A DNA stretch of 64,000 bases from Chthonomonadaceae bacterium (GTDB taxonomy: Bacteria > Armatimonadota > Chthonomonadetes > Chthonomonadales > Chthonomonadaceae): the NCBI GenBank assembly GCA_027459665.1, contig DAIDHN010000004.1, forward strand, positions 1 to 64,000, read 5' to 3'. This document shows positions 51,672-60,375 of the stretch, in pieces; the stretch's first letter is position 1, and each line of letters begins with the position of its first letter. A program made the position numbers and the translations under genes. The notes under the pieces are model-generated. The model was not told the DNA's origin and searched no databases. It saw only the letters and a program-made list of their open reading frames with translations.

Positions 51672-54600
51672 TTAGCGGGTAATGGTGCAGGGTACCAGTG
51701 AGCGGGTTTGGCGGCCGTCTGGGGTTTGCAGCCGTACTTCAGCCAGGTAAACACCGGTTGAGAGACCGCGTCCCCGATCATCCCGCAGGTCCCACACTAC
51801 CCGGGTCACTCCTGCAGAAACAGCGCGGCCGGCTGCCAGGTGCCGAATAACCTGCCCATTGGCTGCCAGTATGTTTACGCTGGCTTGTGCGGCAGCATCT
51901 GTTTGAAACGAAATGGTTGCTGCTGCTACCGCCCTGCCCCCTGTGCCAGGCACAAGGTCTACATGAAGCCCTATCAGCATGGGGGGCTGAAAACCGCCTG
52001 GCGTGGCCGTGATTTGGAAGCGGCGGGTGGTTTCGCCGGCCCCGGTGGTAAACGAGTAGCTGGAGACATTGTTCATTACCATGCGTGTGTTGGTATCTAG
52101 ATCGGTGAGGGTAAGAGCCATGCTGCGAGGCAGATGTGAAAGGTCTGGCCAGAGCAGCTGGCAGGTTTGCCCCGGATGCGGCACGGTTGCCAGCACATTC
52201 CAGGTAGTTGTGCCCGCAGGCTGTATGTCAGAAAGAAATGTGCTGCCTACCCCGCGCGAGGCTCCCTGCCAGCCAGGCTGCGAAATAAGCACCGAAAGGC
52301 CGGCAGTTGTTGCAATGGCTGGTGGAGCAGGTGCATCTAGGGCGGGAACGTAGCGGGTAGAACCCTGCGGCGACTGCCCTATGAGGGCTGTTTGGGCGTT
52401 GCCGTTGTTGTCTTGCAGTTGTATATGCAGTCGCCAGCCCTGCAGACTGTTTGCTGCAGAGCGGGTTTTCGTGGGCAGCAGCGTAAAAGGCAGATGCAGC
52501 GAACGCGTGTTGGGAGAGGGGTTGATGTAGGTGACAGTAAGGCCCTCTGTAACATTGGCCAGCAGAAAATAGCCCTGCCAGGGCAGCAGCGTGTACTGCT
52601 GAAATGGCGATGCAGCGGTTTGGGTCTGGGAGATGTCAACATAGGACGATACATTTGGATCGCCGTTGTAGCCAAATACCCCTGCGCTCAGATAGCCTGC
52701 CGAAATAGCCTGGGTGAGTGTAAGCGCATCTCCACCCTGATACTGAAACACAACCCCTCCCTGCGTGCCCGATGTACCATTGCTAAGCAGCGTTACAGGC
52801 AGATTGAAAGGGTCGCCAATCATGTTCCAGCCGTACTGCAGCCCTACCGTAACCAGGTTTAGGTTGTCGGTTCGCTGGCCGGTGATGGTAATGCCGTTTT
52901 GGCCAGAACCGCCATTGAGGGCAGAAGCGAAATTGGTCCAAATCGAGTAGCCCGGCTGATACAGCGGAAGATTGGGGTAGAGTTCATAGTTGTCGCCGTT
53001 TGTGTTGTTGAGGCTCTGATTCCACTGTGCAATCAGCGCCTGCGATGCAGGAATGCCAAACACTGCTGCCAGATCAGGGTTGAGCGGTTGTATGGGCAGC
53101 GAGATGAGCTGCGGCCCAGATGAGAATACATGGGTGAGGCTGGCAGTTGCACCTGGCACCTGCAGCACAAAGATAGAGCTTACATTGCCCAGCCCCTGGC
53201 TGTTGGTGGCAGAGCGCTGAAAAACGTTGCGCTGAAAAGTGATGGGCGTGCCGTTTGCCGTTCCTGCACTATTGAGGGGTTGGTAGGTAAGGATTACTTT
53301 GGTGAAGTTGTTGGGAATAGAGGCTCCGCCTGCCGCCCCAAATGCACCCTGGGTTACTTTGGTTTGTACAGGGGTTCCATTGCCTCCAGAAAAGGCGGCG
53401 CTGAGTGTACCCGTGTCTGAGCCAACGCATACCCCAAAGAAGTCGCTGGGCGCACCGCCTGAGCCGGCAGCGCTTTCGTTGGCCGGGTATGCCAGCTGGG
53501 TGGCAATGCCCCCTAGCGGAAATGCCATGGTAACGCGCATTTGGGGAGTTACGCCAATGTTGATGAATTCGGGAGCTGTGTAGCCCTCTCCGTTGGGAAT
53601 CTGAATGGCTGTGTCTGCACCCGGCAGGGTAAGCCGGTTCAGATAGGTATAGTCATAAAAAACCGGGTTGCATACCCCGCTCAAATCCTGTTCATCGCCT
53701 GTGGTGGTGGTGTTGTAATAGAGAACTATTACTGCAGCTCCATCTTGGGGTATGGTAGAACTGGGCAGGGTGGGGGTTACAAAAACATACTCTTTTGGCC
53801 CCGGATTGATGCCGGCATTGAATACATACTGCTGCTGAAACCACTGGCTGAACGGCTGCCCCTCTACGCTGCCCCCTACTGCAGTAGAGGCCAGGGCTTC
53901 CAGCCGGGTTTCATCGTTTGCAATGGTATGGTCTGCCTGCCAGGCATCGTAGTAGGCATTGTTGAAGTTCTGAAAAAAGAGAGAATTTTCGATGTAGCAT
54001 TTTATCCAGGCGGTAGAGGAAGCCTGCAGCCGTGGAATGAGCATGCCTCCAAACTGCCCGGAAATAGGCTGCGCCATTTTGGTTGGCGGAAAGAATGTGC
54101 TGTTGCCCAGCGCCGGCTGATTGAGCAGGTCGTAAAAAGGGGAGTAATAAAAGTCTGCGGCCGGGTCTACTGTGGCGTTGTTGGGAAAGCGACCCTGCAG
54201 GGTTTGTGCTGCAATAGAAGCTGCTGCGCGTGCAAACCCTGTGTTCCAGGCATCGAAGCCCATTACTGCGGGGCCGTAGAAGGTTTGCGCCATTGCCTGC
54301 AAAAGGCCCAGGTATTCATCCTGCGGGGCAGTAAAGTTGGGCAGGTCTATGTCTATAGAACCATCTGTATTTACAACAACGGTAACCCCTATAATGCCAG
54401 ATACTTTGGTGGGGTTGTCGTCTTTGTTGAGAATAGTCACCTGCCCATTCCAGAGAGGCGCCCCCAGCAGGTTGGTGAGCGCAGGGTAAAGCAGTGTGTT
54501 TACTGTGCTGCTGAGCTGCGCTGCAGTAGTCGGGTCGAAGGCATAGGTGCCGGTGGTGCTTACTACAAAAGTGAGCGTATTGCCTGCGGGCACTCCACGC

Positions 54601-54983
54601 CCTGCTGCACGGCTGGCAGGCAGTGAGGGCAGGCGGCCGTTGGTGCGCATAAGCACCGTATCTACTAACGGAATTTGCTGCTGCGGCCTCAGCAGACCTT
54701 TGCTGCGAAGACTCTGCAGCTCTGGCAAAAGCGCCGCATTGCGCACAGTCATAAACTGATGCAGCCGCGAGTTAAGTGCGCCAAGCGATGCTGCCCGGCT
54801 CCCATTGGTGTCTACAATGAGTGCAGACTGCGGGCCGTTTGCTACGGCGGCAAAGGGACGGTTGACAATGTTTTGATATACCTGCTGGGCTTTGACGGGC
54901 AGCTGCCTGCCCAGCAGAAAAACGCCGGCTATTGCAATGGTCGCAGTGAACCCTGCAATGCGGCGGAATGTTGTACACCTCAC
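51672..54983 (-). CDS. Giant secreted protein with FlgD-like C-terminal domain
   Basis: A 1,103-residue exported protein. GTG 54983 follows GGAGGG; the signal peptide ends near residue 32 (VKAQQ). Residues about 140-370 contain an unrecognised domain that looks like a non-catalytic metal-protease fold (NTLTFVVSTTGTYAFDP, then LQAMAQTFYGPAVMGFDAW). The middle is beta-rich. The last 80 residues (ISFQTDAAAQASVNILAANG, then VVWDLRDDRGRGLSTGVYLAEV) match the FlgD Ig-like domain that other bacteria use as a C-terminal sorting or assembly module. A missing HExxH argues against a working metalloprotease. Two lipoprotein genes flank it. Confidence 0.78.
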   Translation of the reverse strand: MRCTTFRRIAGFTATIAIAGVFLLGRQLPVKAQQVYQNIVNRPFAAVANGPQSALIVDTNGSRAASLGALNSRLHQFMTVRNAALLPELQSLRSKGLLRPQQQIPLVDTVLMRTNGRLPSLPASRAAGRGVPAGNTLTFVVSTTGTYAFDPTTAAQLSSTVNTLLYPALTNLLGAPLWNGQVTILNKDDNPTKVSGIIGVTVVVNTDGSIDIDLPNFTAPQDEYLGLLQAMAQTFYGPAVMGFDAWNTGFARAAASIAAQTLQGRFPNNATVDPAADFYYSPFYDLLNQPALGNSTFFPPTKMAQPISGQFGGMLIPRLQASSTAWIKCYIENSLFFQNFNNAYYDAWQADHTIANDETRLEALASTAVGGSVEGQPFSQWFQQQYVFNAGINPGPKEYVFVTPTLPSSTIPQDGAAVIVLYYNTTTTGDEQDLSGVCNPVFYDYTYLNRLTLPGADTAIQIPNGEGYTAPEFINIGVTPQMRVTMAFPLGGIATQLAYPANESAAGSGGAPSDFFGVCVGSDTGTLSAAFSGGNGTPVQTKVTQGAFGAAGGASIPNNFTKVILTYQPLNSAGTANGTPITFQRNVFQRSATNSQGLGNVSSIFVLQVPGATASLTHVFSSGPQLISLPIQPLNPDLAAVFGIPASQALIAQWNQSLNNTNGDNYELYPNLPLYQPGYSIWTNFASALNGGSGQNGITITGQRTDNLNLVTVGLQYGWNMIGDPFNLPVTLLSNGTSGTQGGVVFQYQGGDALTLTQAISAGYLSAGVFGYNGDPNVSSYVDISQTQTAASPFQQYTLLPWQGYFLLANVTEGLTVTYINPSPNTRSLHLPFTLLPTKTRSAANSLQGWRLHIQLQDNNGNAQTALIGQSPQGSTRYVPALDAPAPPAIATTAGLSVLISQPGWQGASRGVGSTFLSDIQPAGTTTWNVLATVPHPGQTCQLLWPDLSHLPRSMALTLTDLDTNTRMVMNNVSSYSFTTGAGETTRRFQITATPGGFQPPMLIGLHVDLVPGTGGRAVAAATISFQTDAAAQASVNILAANGQVIRHLAAGRAVSAGVTRVVWDLRDDRGRGLSTGVYLAEVRLQTPDGRQTRSLVPCTITR

Positions 54984-55033
54984 GAGATTCCCTCCTCAAC
55001 GATTTGGGCCGGGGGAGGCCGTTGCAGATTATT

Positions 55034-55064
55034 CCTGCTGCAGTCTGCAAGAGGCTGCAGCAGG
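55034..55064 (-). repeat. Intercistronic 10-base hairpin
   Basis: CCTGCTGCAG and CTGCAGCAGG form a perfect stem with an 11-base loop between the lipoprotein and FlgD-tailed genes. No T-tract follows, so it may set mRNA stability between cistrons. Confidence 0.45.
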
Positions 55065-55079
55065 CCAGGGGGTGATGGC

Positions 55080-56645
55080 TTATGGCACCACAAAAGAACC
55101 GATAGGGCTGATGGAATAGGCATAGCCTGTGTTGCGCGTGGGAGGAGTGTACTGCGCAATAACAAACCAGTAGTATGTACCCGAAGCCAGCGGCGCAGAC
55201 GGAGTGTAGCTGGTAGTGGCGGGCGGCAGAGTTTGAGTGACTATGGGAGAAACTCCGTCGGTTGTAGACTGGTAATCTGGAAACTGGTTATAAATCAGCA
55301 CAGTGTACTGCCCTATATTGCTAATGCTTGACCAGGCAAGTACAGGCTGGCTGCTTACGGTTTGTCCGCCTATGGGGCTTTGCAGCGACAGGGGCGACAG
55401 CGGGCTTACCTGCATGGTTGCATTTGGGTCTGGCGTAGGTTCGGTGCCATTCTGCGGGAACAGAATGGTATCGAGCGGCGCCACATTGTAGTAGTATACC
55501 TGCCCGGGCGTGAAGGCAGGGTCGGTGTCAAAAAACTGGTCGGCCAGCGAGTCGCGCAGCAGCGCCTCAGAGAAAAAATTTGGTGCGCCGGCGTTGGTAA
55601 GGTTGTCTGCGCGCAATATGTCGAAACCAAACAGGCTGTTGCTTGCCTGGTAATTCCAGGTGATGTTGGTTTCGATGATGCTGCCAGAAGGCACACTGCG
55701 CGTTTGCATGCTGTTTCGCGTGTGCATTTGCACATTGCGCGAGGCAGCCTGATGGCCGGGTTGTATGCCGCGCTTTAGCAGCAGTGCATCTATGATGTTT
55801 TGATAGGCGATTTGCTGTGCAGTGGCGCCCGCCGCTCTGGTAGGCACCACAGGCACTGTAAACATAGAGGCATCGAGGTTGCTTACCAGCGGCTGCGTGC
55901 TGCCGCTGGATGAGGCAGTGAGAGTAAAGTTGAGTGCGGCTGTCTGCCCGGCGGTAAGTGTAACGTTGGAGGTAGTCTGGTTGATATAGCCTGCAAACGA
56001 GGCCGATACTGTGTATATCTGCGCAGACTGGGTGCCGTCGGCGGTGACAGTGGGTATCATGGGCAGGGTGTATCTGCCGCTGGTATTGGTGTAGGTCGTG
56101 AAAGAGCCAAGGCTGCTGAAGTACTGTGAGGTAACGCCTCCCGAAGTAGAACTTACTGGCCCTGGCGCCATAAATACCCTGGCACCAGCCAGAGGGCTGC
56201 CGTTTTGATCGGTTATCTGCCCGGTAACAGTGGCCTGTGTGCTTACCGGCGACATGACAACATTTGCATTGGAAGTTGGTCCCGTTCCGTTCAGCACCTC
56301 TACCGTATTTTCACCGCTCCAGGGCACGCCTGCAATGGTTTTGCTGGCGGTAATAGTAACAATGCTAGAACTTTGCCCCGCAGGCACAGTTACGCTGGGC
56401 AGCACAAAAGCGCCTTGCTGGGTTGATGTGGCAGTCTGCCCTGCGCCGCTTACTGCAGCGCCCACAATAGGCGAGCTGTTTACATCAGATACATTGCCTG
56501 CTACCTGATTGGTGCTGGAACCAGTGTTGCCCGGATTGGAAATAGAGCTGGAACCAGAACTGCAGCCTGCAAGCCAGCAAAGCGCTGGAAGAAGGCAGAG
56601 CGCCACTGCCTTGCGCGCTCTGGTTATTAAGTAAACTGTAGGCAT
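55080..56645 (-). CDS. Lipoprotein with carboxypeptidase-regulatory and fibronectin-like domains
   Basis: A 521-residue lipoprotein, first gene of a three-gene operon. The signal ends LAGC (Cys near residue 28). Residues about 35-240 are two carboxypeptidase-regulatory-like domains (NQVAGNVSDVNSSPIVGAAV, ATVTGQITDQNGSPLAGARV). Residues about 400-521 resemble a fibronectin-type or PKD-type fold (LQSPIGGQTVSSQPVLAWSS, GTYYWFVIAQY). ATG 56645 has AGGAG 10 bases upstream. The protein is likely anchored in the envelope and may present or hold the FlgD-tailed partner. Confidence 0.8.
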   Translation of the reverse strand: MPTVYLITRARKAVALCLLPALCWLAGCSSGSSSISNPGNTGSSTNQVAGNVSDVNSSPIVGAAVSGAGQTATSTQQGAFVLPSVTVPAGQSSSIVTITASKTIAGVPWSGENTVEVLNGTGPTSNANVVMSPVSTQATVTGQITDQNGSPLAGARVFMAPGPVSSTSGGVTSQYFSSLGSFTTYTNTSGRYTLPMIPTVTADGTQSAQIYTVSASFAGYINQTTSNVTLTAGQTAALNFTLTASSSGSTQPLVSNLDASMFTVPVVPTRAAGATAQQIAYQNIIDALLLKRGIQPGHQAASRNVQMHTRNSMQTRSVPSGSIIETNITWNYQASNSLFGFDILRADNLTNAGAPNFFSEALLRDSLADQFFDTDPAFTPGQVYYYNVAPLDTILFPQNGTEPTPDPNATMQVSPLSPLSLQSPIGGQTVSSQPVLAWSSISNIGQYTVLIYNQFPDYQSTTDGVSPIVTQTLPPATTSYTPSAPLASGTYYWFVIAQYTPPTRNTGYAYSISPIGSFVVP

Positions 56646-56732
56646 TTCTTCAATCTCCTCGGGGTAGACCGTACATTATTGTGGCTTTGGGGGTTAAATA
56701 TGCTCAATCGCCTGATTGCGTGAGGTATGTTT

Positions 56733-57689
56733 TTATGCACGCTTTTCGTTACCTGCCGTGACAGCAGCTGCAGGGGCAATCAATGCACCCAACACCCCGT
56801 TTACAAATCTTCCTGATTCTGCAGTGCTGTATTTTTTTGCCAGTTCTACCGCCTCATTCACCGCTACTGCCTGCGGCACATCTGCTGCATTCTGCAATTC
56901 CCACAGCGCAATGCGCAGTATATTGCGGTCTACCAAAGCCTGGCGCTCCAGCGGCCAGCCAGAGGCAACGCCGCTTATGTCTGCATCCAGCTGCTCTTTA
57001 TGGTCTTCCACACCCTGTATCAGCAGAAGGCAGTAAGAGGCTGTGGTCAGCCAGTCCTGCACATTTTGGCGCACCATCTCTGCTGCCTGTTTCCAGGCGT
57101 TTTGTGTTTGCAGCATGCAGCTGCTGCGCATCTCCAGCAGTTTTTCGGCCTGGGCTGGCAGGCAGGCTTCTTTTGCCTCTTTCACAAACTTGCGCGCCTC
57201 TGCACGCTGAGCCGGGGTAAACAGCTCTTGCAGGGCAGGGCGTGCCTCAATGAGAAGACGCAGAATGTTCGTTTGCGGCTGCTCTTCCAGCGCCTGAAAA
57301 GACCGCAGCAGGGCCTGTTCAGAAACCAGTGCAGGCAAACCTGGTGTTTGTACGGCGGCAGGAAAAGCGGTTGCAAGGCTTTTGTTTGTTCTGTACTCCT
57401 GCCAGTAAGCCATTTCCTGCACCAGTTTGCCGGCAGCCTCTGCCAGCACCTGCACAGTTTCGGTATCCTGCACTGGCAGCAGAGGGGCAATGTGCAGTGT
57501 AAACCACTCCAAAGCGATTTCTTCGCGCAGCGACCCGCTTGCACGCCGCGACCCGCGCATCACAAATTCACGACGCAGGCGGTCCATGGCTGGTTCGAGA
57601 GCATAGTGCAGGTCCTCGTGATTGATTTCGCGCTGATACAATATTTTGATGGCCCATTCGCGGGCAAGAGTTCGCAAACTGATTGACAT
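56733..57689 (-). CDS. nusB: NusB with large central insertion
   Basis: A 318-residue protein, more than twice the usual 130-150. The N-terminus (TLAREWAIKILYQREI) and C-terminus (LVDRNILRIALWELQNAADV, AVNEAVELAKKYSTAE, RFVNGVLGAL) are typical NusB. About 150 residues between roughly positions 45 and 195 are inserted into the helical bundle; they are mostly helical and charged. NusB binds boxA RNA with S10 in antitermination of ribosomal RNA operons. The ATG at 57689 has only a weak AGGAT site. The gene lies 88 bases upstream of the lipoprotein operon on the same strand. Confidence 0.85.
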   Translation of the reverse strand: MSISLRTLAREWAIKILYQREINHEDLHYALEPAMDRLRREFVMRGSRRASGSLREEIALEWFTLHIAPLLPVQDTETVQVLAEAAGKLVQEMAYWQEYRTNKSLATAFPAAVQTPGLPALVSEQALLRSFQALEEQPQTNILRLLIEARPALQELFTPAQRAEARKFVKEAKEACLPAQAEKLLEMRSSCMLQTQNAWKQAAEMVRQNVQDWLTTASYCLLLIQGVEDHKEQLDADISGVASGWPLERQALVDRNILRIALWELQNAADVPQAVAVNEAVELAKKYSTAESGRFVNGVLGALIAPAAAVTAGNEKRA

Positions 57690-57761
57690 ATTGAGTATGG
57701 TATCCTGAAATACTTGTCTAGAGCAGGCTTCCCTGTGAGAGGGTATACTAATAGTGTAGCA

Positions 57762-57785
57762 AGTAGAGTGCATATTTGCTCTACT
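57762..57785. promoter_or_regulatory. Candidate operator between nusB and wecG
   Basis: AGTAGAG-TGCATATTTG-CTCTACT is a seven-base inverted repeat in the 148-base divergent gap. No other element stands out there. Confidence 0.3.
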
Positions 57786-57837
57786 ATTGTACACCACAGC
57801 GGCAGATTGCCCTGTTTTTCTGGAGAAACAAACCTCT

Positions 57838-58593
57838 ATGACAACCCGGATGCGGCCTCCGTCACCCGATGCAGTACCCATACTGGGTGTAAAAGTACAC
57901 TGTATTGAGATGGATTCTGCATTGCAGCGGCTAAACGAATTTATAGAACAGCGAATGCCGCGTCATATAGTTACCGCAGATGCCTCTATGCTTGTGATGG
58001 CGCGTGAAGATGCAGAACTGCGCAGCATTATAGAGCATGCCGCTCTGGTCACCCCCGACAGCTATGGCATTCTGTGGGCAGCTCACCGCCTGCGGGCGCC
58101 CATGCGCGAAAGGGTTTCGGGGGTAGATATTGTAGAACATCTCTGTGCGCTTTCGCCTCAAAAAGGGTACCGTATCTTTTTCTTTGGCGCAGCGCCCGGA
58201 GTGGCTGAACTGGCTGCCGAGCGCATGCGCACCCTTTATCCTGGCGCGTCGATTGTAGGTACTCGCTGCGGCTTTTTCACCCCCGAAGAGCTGCCCGCCA
58301 TTTTGCAGGAGATACGCGCTGCCCAGCCACACGTGCTTTGCGTGGCAATGGGCATACCCAAACAGGAAAAATGGATTGCAGCTCACATGGCCGAACTGCA
58401 GGTGCCTGTTTCTATAGGGGTGGGAGGCACACTAGACGTACTGAGCGGAACCGTGCGCCGCGCGCCGCGCCTGTTTCAGAAGCTTCGGCTTGAGTGGCTC
58501 TGGAGGCTGCTTTCCAACCCCAAAAAAATCGGCAAAGTGCTGCTGCTGCCGCGCTTTGTGGCACTGGTGCTGAAAGAAGGGACGGCAGCATGA
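57838..58593 (+). CDS. WecG/TagA/CpsF-family glycosyltransferase
   Basis: A 251-residue GT26 enzyme that adds a UDP-sugar (usually ManNAc or ManNAcA) to a lipid-linked acceptor. HIVTADASMLVMAREDAEL includes the catalytic Asp, VSGVDIVEHL and GIPKQEKWIAAHM match the family, and GVGGTLDVLSGTVRRAP is the C-terminal signature. The last 45 basic residues suggest membrane binding. GGAGA precedes ATG 57838. Its stop overlaps the start of the cobA-hemD fusion by ATGA, an odd pairing of cell-envelope and tetrapyrrole genes. Confidence 0.93.
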   Translation: MTTRMRPPSPDAVPILGVKVHCIEMDSALQRLNEFIEQRMPRHIVTADASMLVMAREDAELRSIIEHAALVTPDSYGILWAAHRLRAPMRERVSGVDIVEHLCALSPQKGYRIFFFGAAPGVAELAAERMRTLYPGASIVGTRCGFFTPEELPAILQEIRAAQPHVLCVAMGIPKQEKWIAAHMAELQVPVSIGVGGTLDVLSGTVRRAPRLFQKLRLEWLWRLLSNPKKIGKVLLLPRFVALVLKEGTAA

Positions 58594-60173
58594 AACCAGG
58601 AGTGGTTGCGCTGGTGGGAGCCGGGCCAGGCGACCCTGGGCTGATTACCGTGCGGGGCAGAGAACTGCTGCAGCGGGCGGACGTGATTGTGTACGACAGA
58701 CTTGCTCACCCATTTTTGCTTTCATATGCCCGGCCAGAGGCCGAAAAAGTGTATGTGGGCAAGGCCAGCGCGCACCATGCCATGCGACAGGAAGAGATAA
58801 ACCAGCTGCTGGTAGAACGCGCCCTCAAGGGGCTGCAGGTGGTGAGGCTCAAAGGCGGCGACCCGCTTGTATTTGGGCGGGGCGGAGAAGAAGCGCAGGC
58901 ATGCAGGGAGGCAGGGGTTTTTTTTGAGATTGTGCCCGGCGTAACTTCTGCTATTGCCGCCCCTGCCTATGCAGGCATTGCGGTTACTCATCGAGATGCC
59001 GCCTCATCGTTTGTGGTAATCACCGGTCACGAGCGAGACGACGCTTCTGCGGCGGGGGCGCGCACGGCAGGCCGGGCAGAAGGCAGGCGAAACTGGGCTA
59101 CACTTGCCCATGCAGCAGATACGCTTGTGTTTTTGATGGGGGTAGAGGCGCTGCCGGAAATTACCGCGCGCCTGCAGGAGCATGGGCGCAGCCCCGATAC
59201 GCCGGTGGCGCTGGTGCAGTGGGGCACCTGGCCGCGGCAGCGCACTGTAACCGGTACGCTGGCTACTATTCAAAATGAAATGAAACGCGCTGGCATTACC
59301 CCGCCTGCAGTGTGCGTAGTGGGAGAAGTGGTGAAACTGCGCGAAGAGCTGCGCTGGTTTGATACACCGGCACAGCGCCCTCTGCTTGGAAAGCGCATTG
59401 CAGTTACCCGCGCACGAGAACAGGCCAGCTCTTTTGCTGCTGCACTGCAGGAACTGGGGGCCGAAACACTTCTGTTTCCGGTGATACGCATTGAGCCAAT
59501 AGAGCAAAACCAGCAGCTGCGTGAGGCACTGCTGCTGCTGCCCCAAACGGCATGGGTGGTGTTTACCAGCGTGAATGCCGTTGAACCGGTGGCCAGGCAG
59601 CTGCACAGCCTGGGCTGGGATGCCCGTGCATTTCACAACGTGCGTATTGCCGCCATTGGCCCGGCTACCGCCGAAGCTGTATTGAAAGGGCTGGGCCTGC
59701 GGGCAGATTTTATGCCAGATGAGGCTGTGGCAGAAGCAATGGCGGCACAATGGCCAGAGGAAGACCTGCGCGGAAAACATGTGCTGCTGCCCCGCGCCGC
59801 AGAAGCGCGCGATGTACTGCCCGATGCCCTCAAGGCAAAGGGCGCGATGGTGAATGTGGTAAACGCCTACCGCACAGTAAACGAAGAAGAGGCCAGTGCA
59901 GAATTTATGGCGGCTTTGCAGCAGGGCAGCATAGATGCCATTACATTTACAGCCTCTTCTACGGTACACAATTTTGTGCGAAGCGTGGCAGGCGCCGACA
60001 CTGCACGGCTTGCAAGTTTGCTGCAAAACATTGTGCTTGCCGCCATTGGGCCGGTAACAGCCGCTGCGCTGCAGCAGTATGGCCTGCAACCGGCGGTTGT
60101 AGCGCCCGTACATACTATCCCCGGTTTGCTTGAGGCTTTGCTGCAGCATTATGCCCCAAGTGCAAGCGCATAA
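58590..60173 (+). CDS. Fused uroporphyrinogen-III methyltransferase and uroporphyrinogen-III synthase (CobA-HemD)
   Basis: A 527-residue bifunctional enzyme. Residues 1-260 are the SAM-dependent CobA methyltransferase: VALVGAGPGDPGLITVRG, VRLKGGDPLVFGRGGEEAQA and VPGVTSAIAAPAYAGIAVTH. Residues about 265-527 are HemD, closing hydroxymethylbilane to uroporphyrinogen III (KRIAVTRAREQASSFAAAL, FTSVNAVEPV, FTASSTVHNF). The ATG overlaps the wecG stop. The products feed haem, sirohaem and cobalamin. Fusions of this type occur in several phyla. Confidence 0.95.
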   Translation: MKPGVVALVGAGPGDPGLITVRGRELLQRADVIVYDRLAHPFLLSYARPEAEKVYVGKASAHHAMRQEEINQLLVERALKGLQVVRLKGGDPLVFGRGGEEAQACREAGVFFEIVPGVTSAIAAPAYAGIAVTHRDAASSFVVITGHERDDASAAGARTAGRAEGRRNWATLAHAADTLVFLMGVEALPEITARLQEHGRSPDTPVALVQWGTWPRQRTVTGTLATIQNEMKRAGITPPAVCVVGEVVKLREELRWFDTPAQRPLLGKRIAVTRAREQASSFAAALQELGAETLLFPVIRIEPIEQNQQLREALLLLPQTAWVVFTSVNAVEPVARQLHSLGWDARAFHNVRIAAIGPATAEAVLKGLGLRADFMPDEAVAEAMAAQWPEEDLRGKHVLLPRAAEARDVLPDALKAKGAMVNVVNAYRTVNEEEASAEFMAALQQGSIDAITFTASSTVHNFVRSVAGADTARLASLLQNIVLAAIGPVTAAALQQYGLQPAVVAPVHTIPGLLEALLQHYAPSASA

Positions 60174-60266
60174 GCCGCAACAAACTTTAGAAAACCTGCC
60201 CTGCTGCATTTTTCTGTAAAGGCGCATACAGTTCTAGAAACAACCGCACATGCAATTCTCCCGGTT

Positions 60267-60295
60267 TTGAATGCTACAATAATCTAATATAAAAT
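60267..60295 (+). promoter_or_regulatory. Promoter of the histidine kinase
   Basis: TTGAAT (60267-60272), a 17-base spacer and TAAAAT (60290-60295) stand 80 bases before the kinase start. Confidence 0.55.
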
Positions 60296-60375
60296 AACCT
60301 GCAGATTAGGTGAAACTAATTATTTTCGACTTGAAATAAGCCCAAAATGCTTTTGGGGAACAAGGTGCAATACAA

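Noticed and set aside
59004-60227. 407-codon open frame on the minus strand
   Set aside because: It is antisense to the cobA-hemD fusion, has no family match and is a by-product of codon bias.
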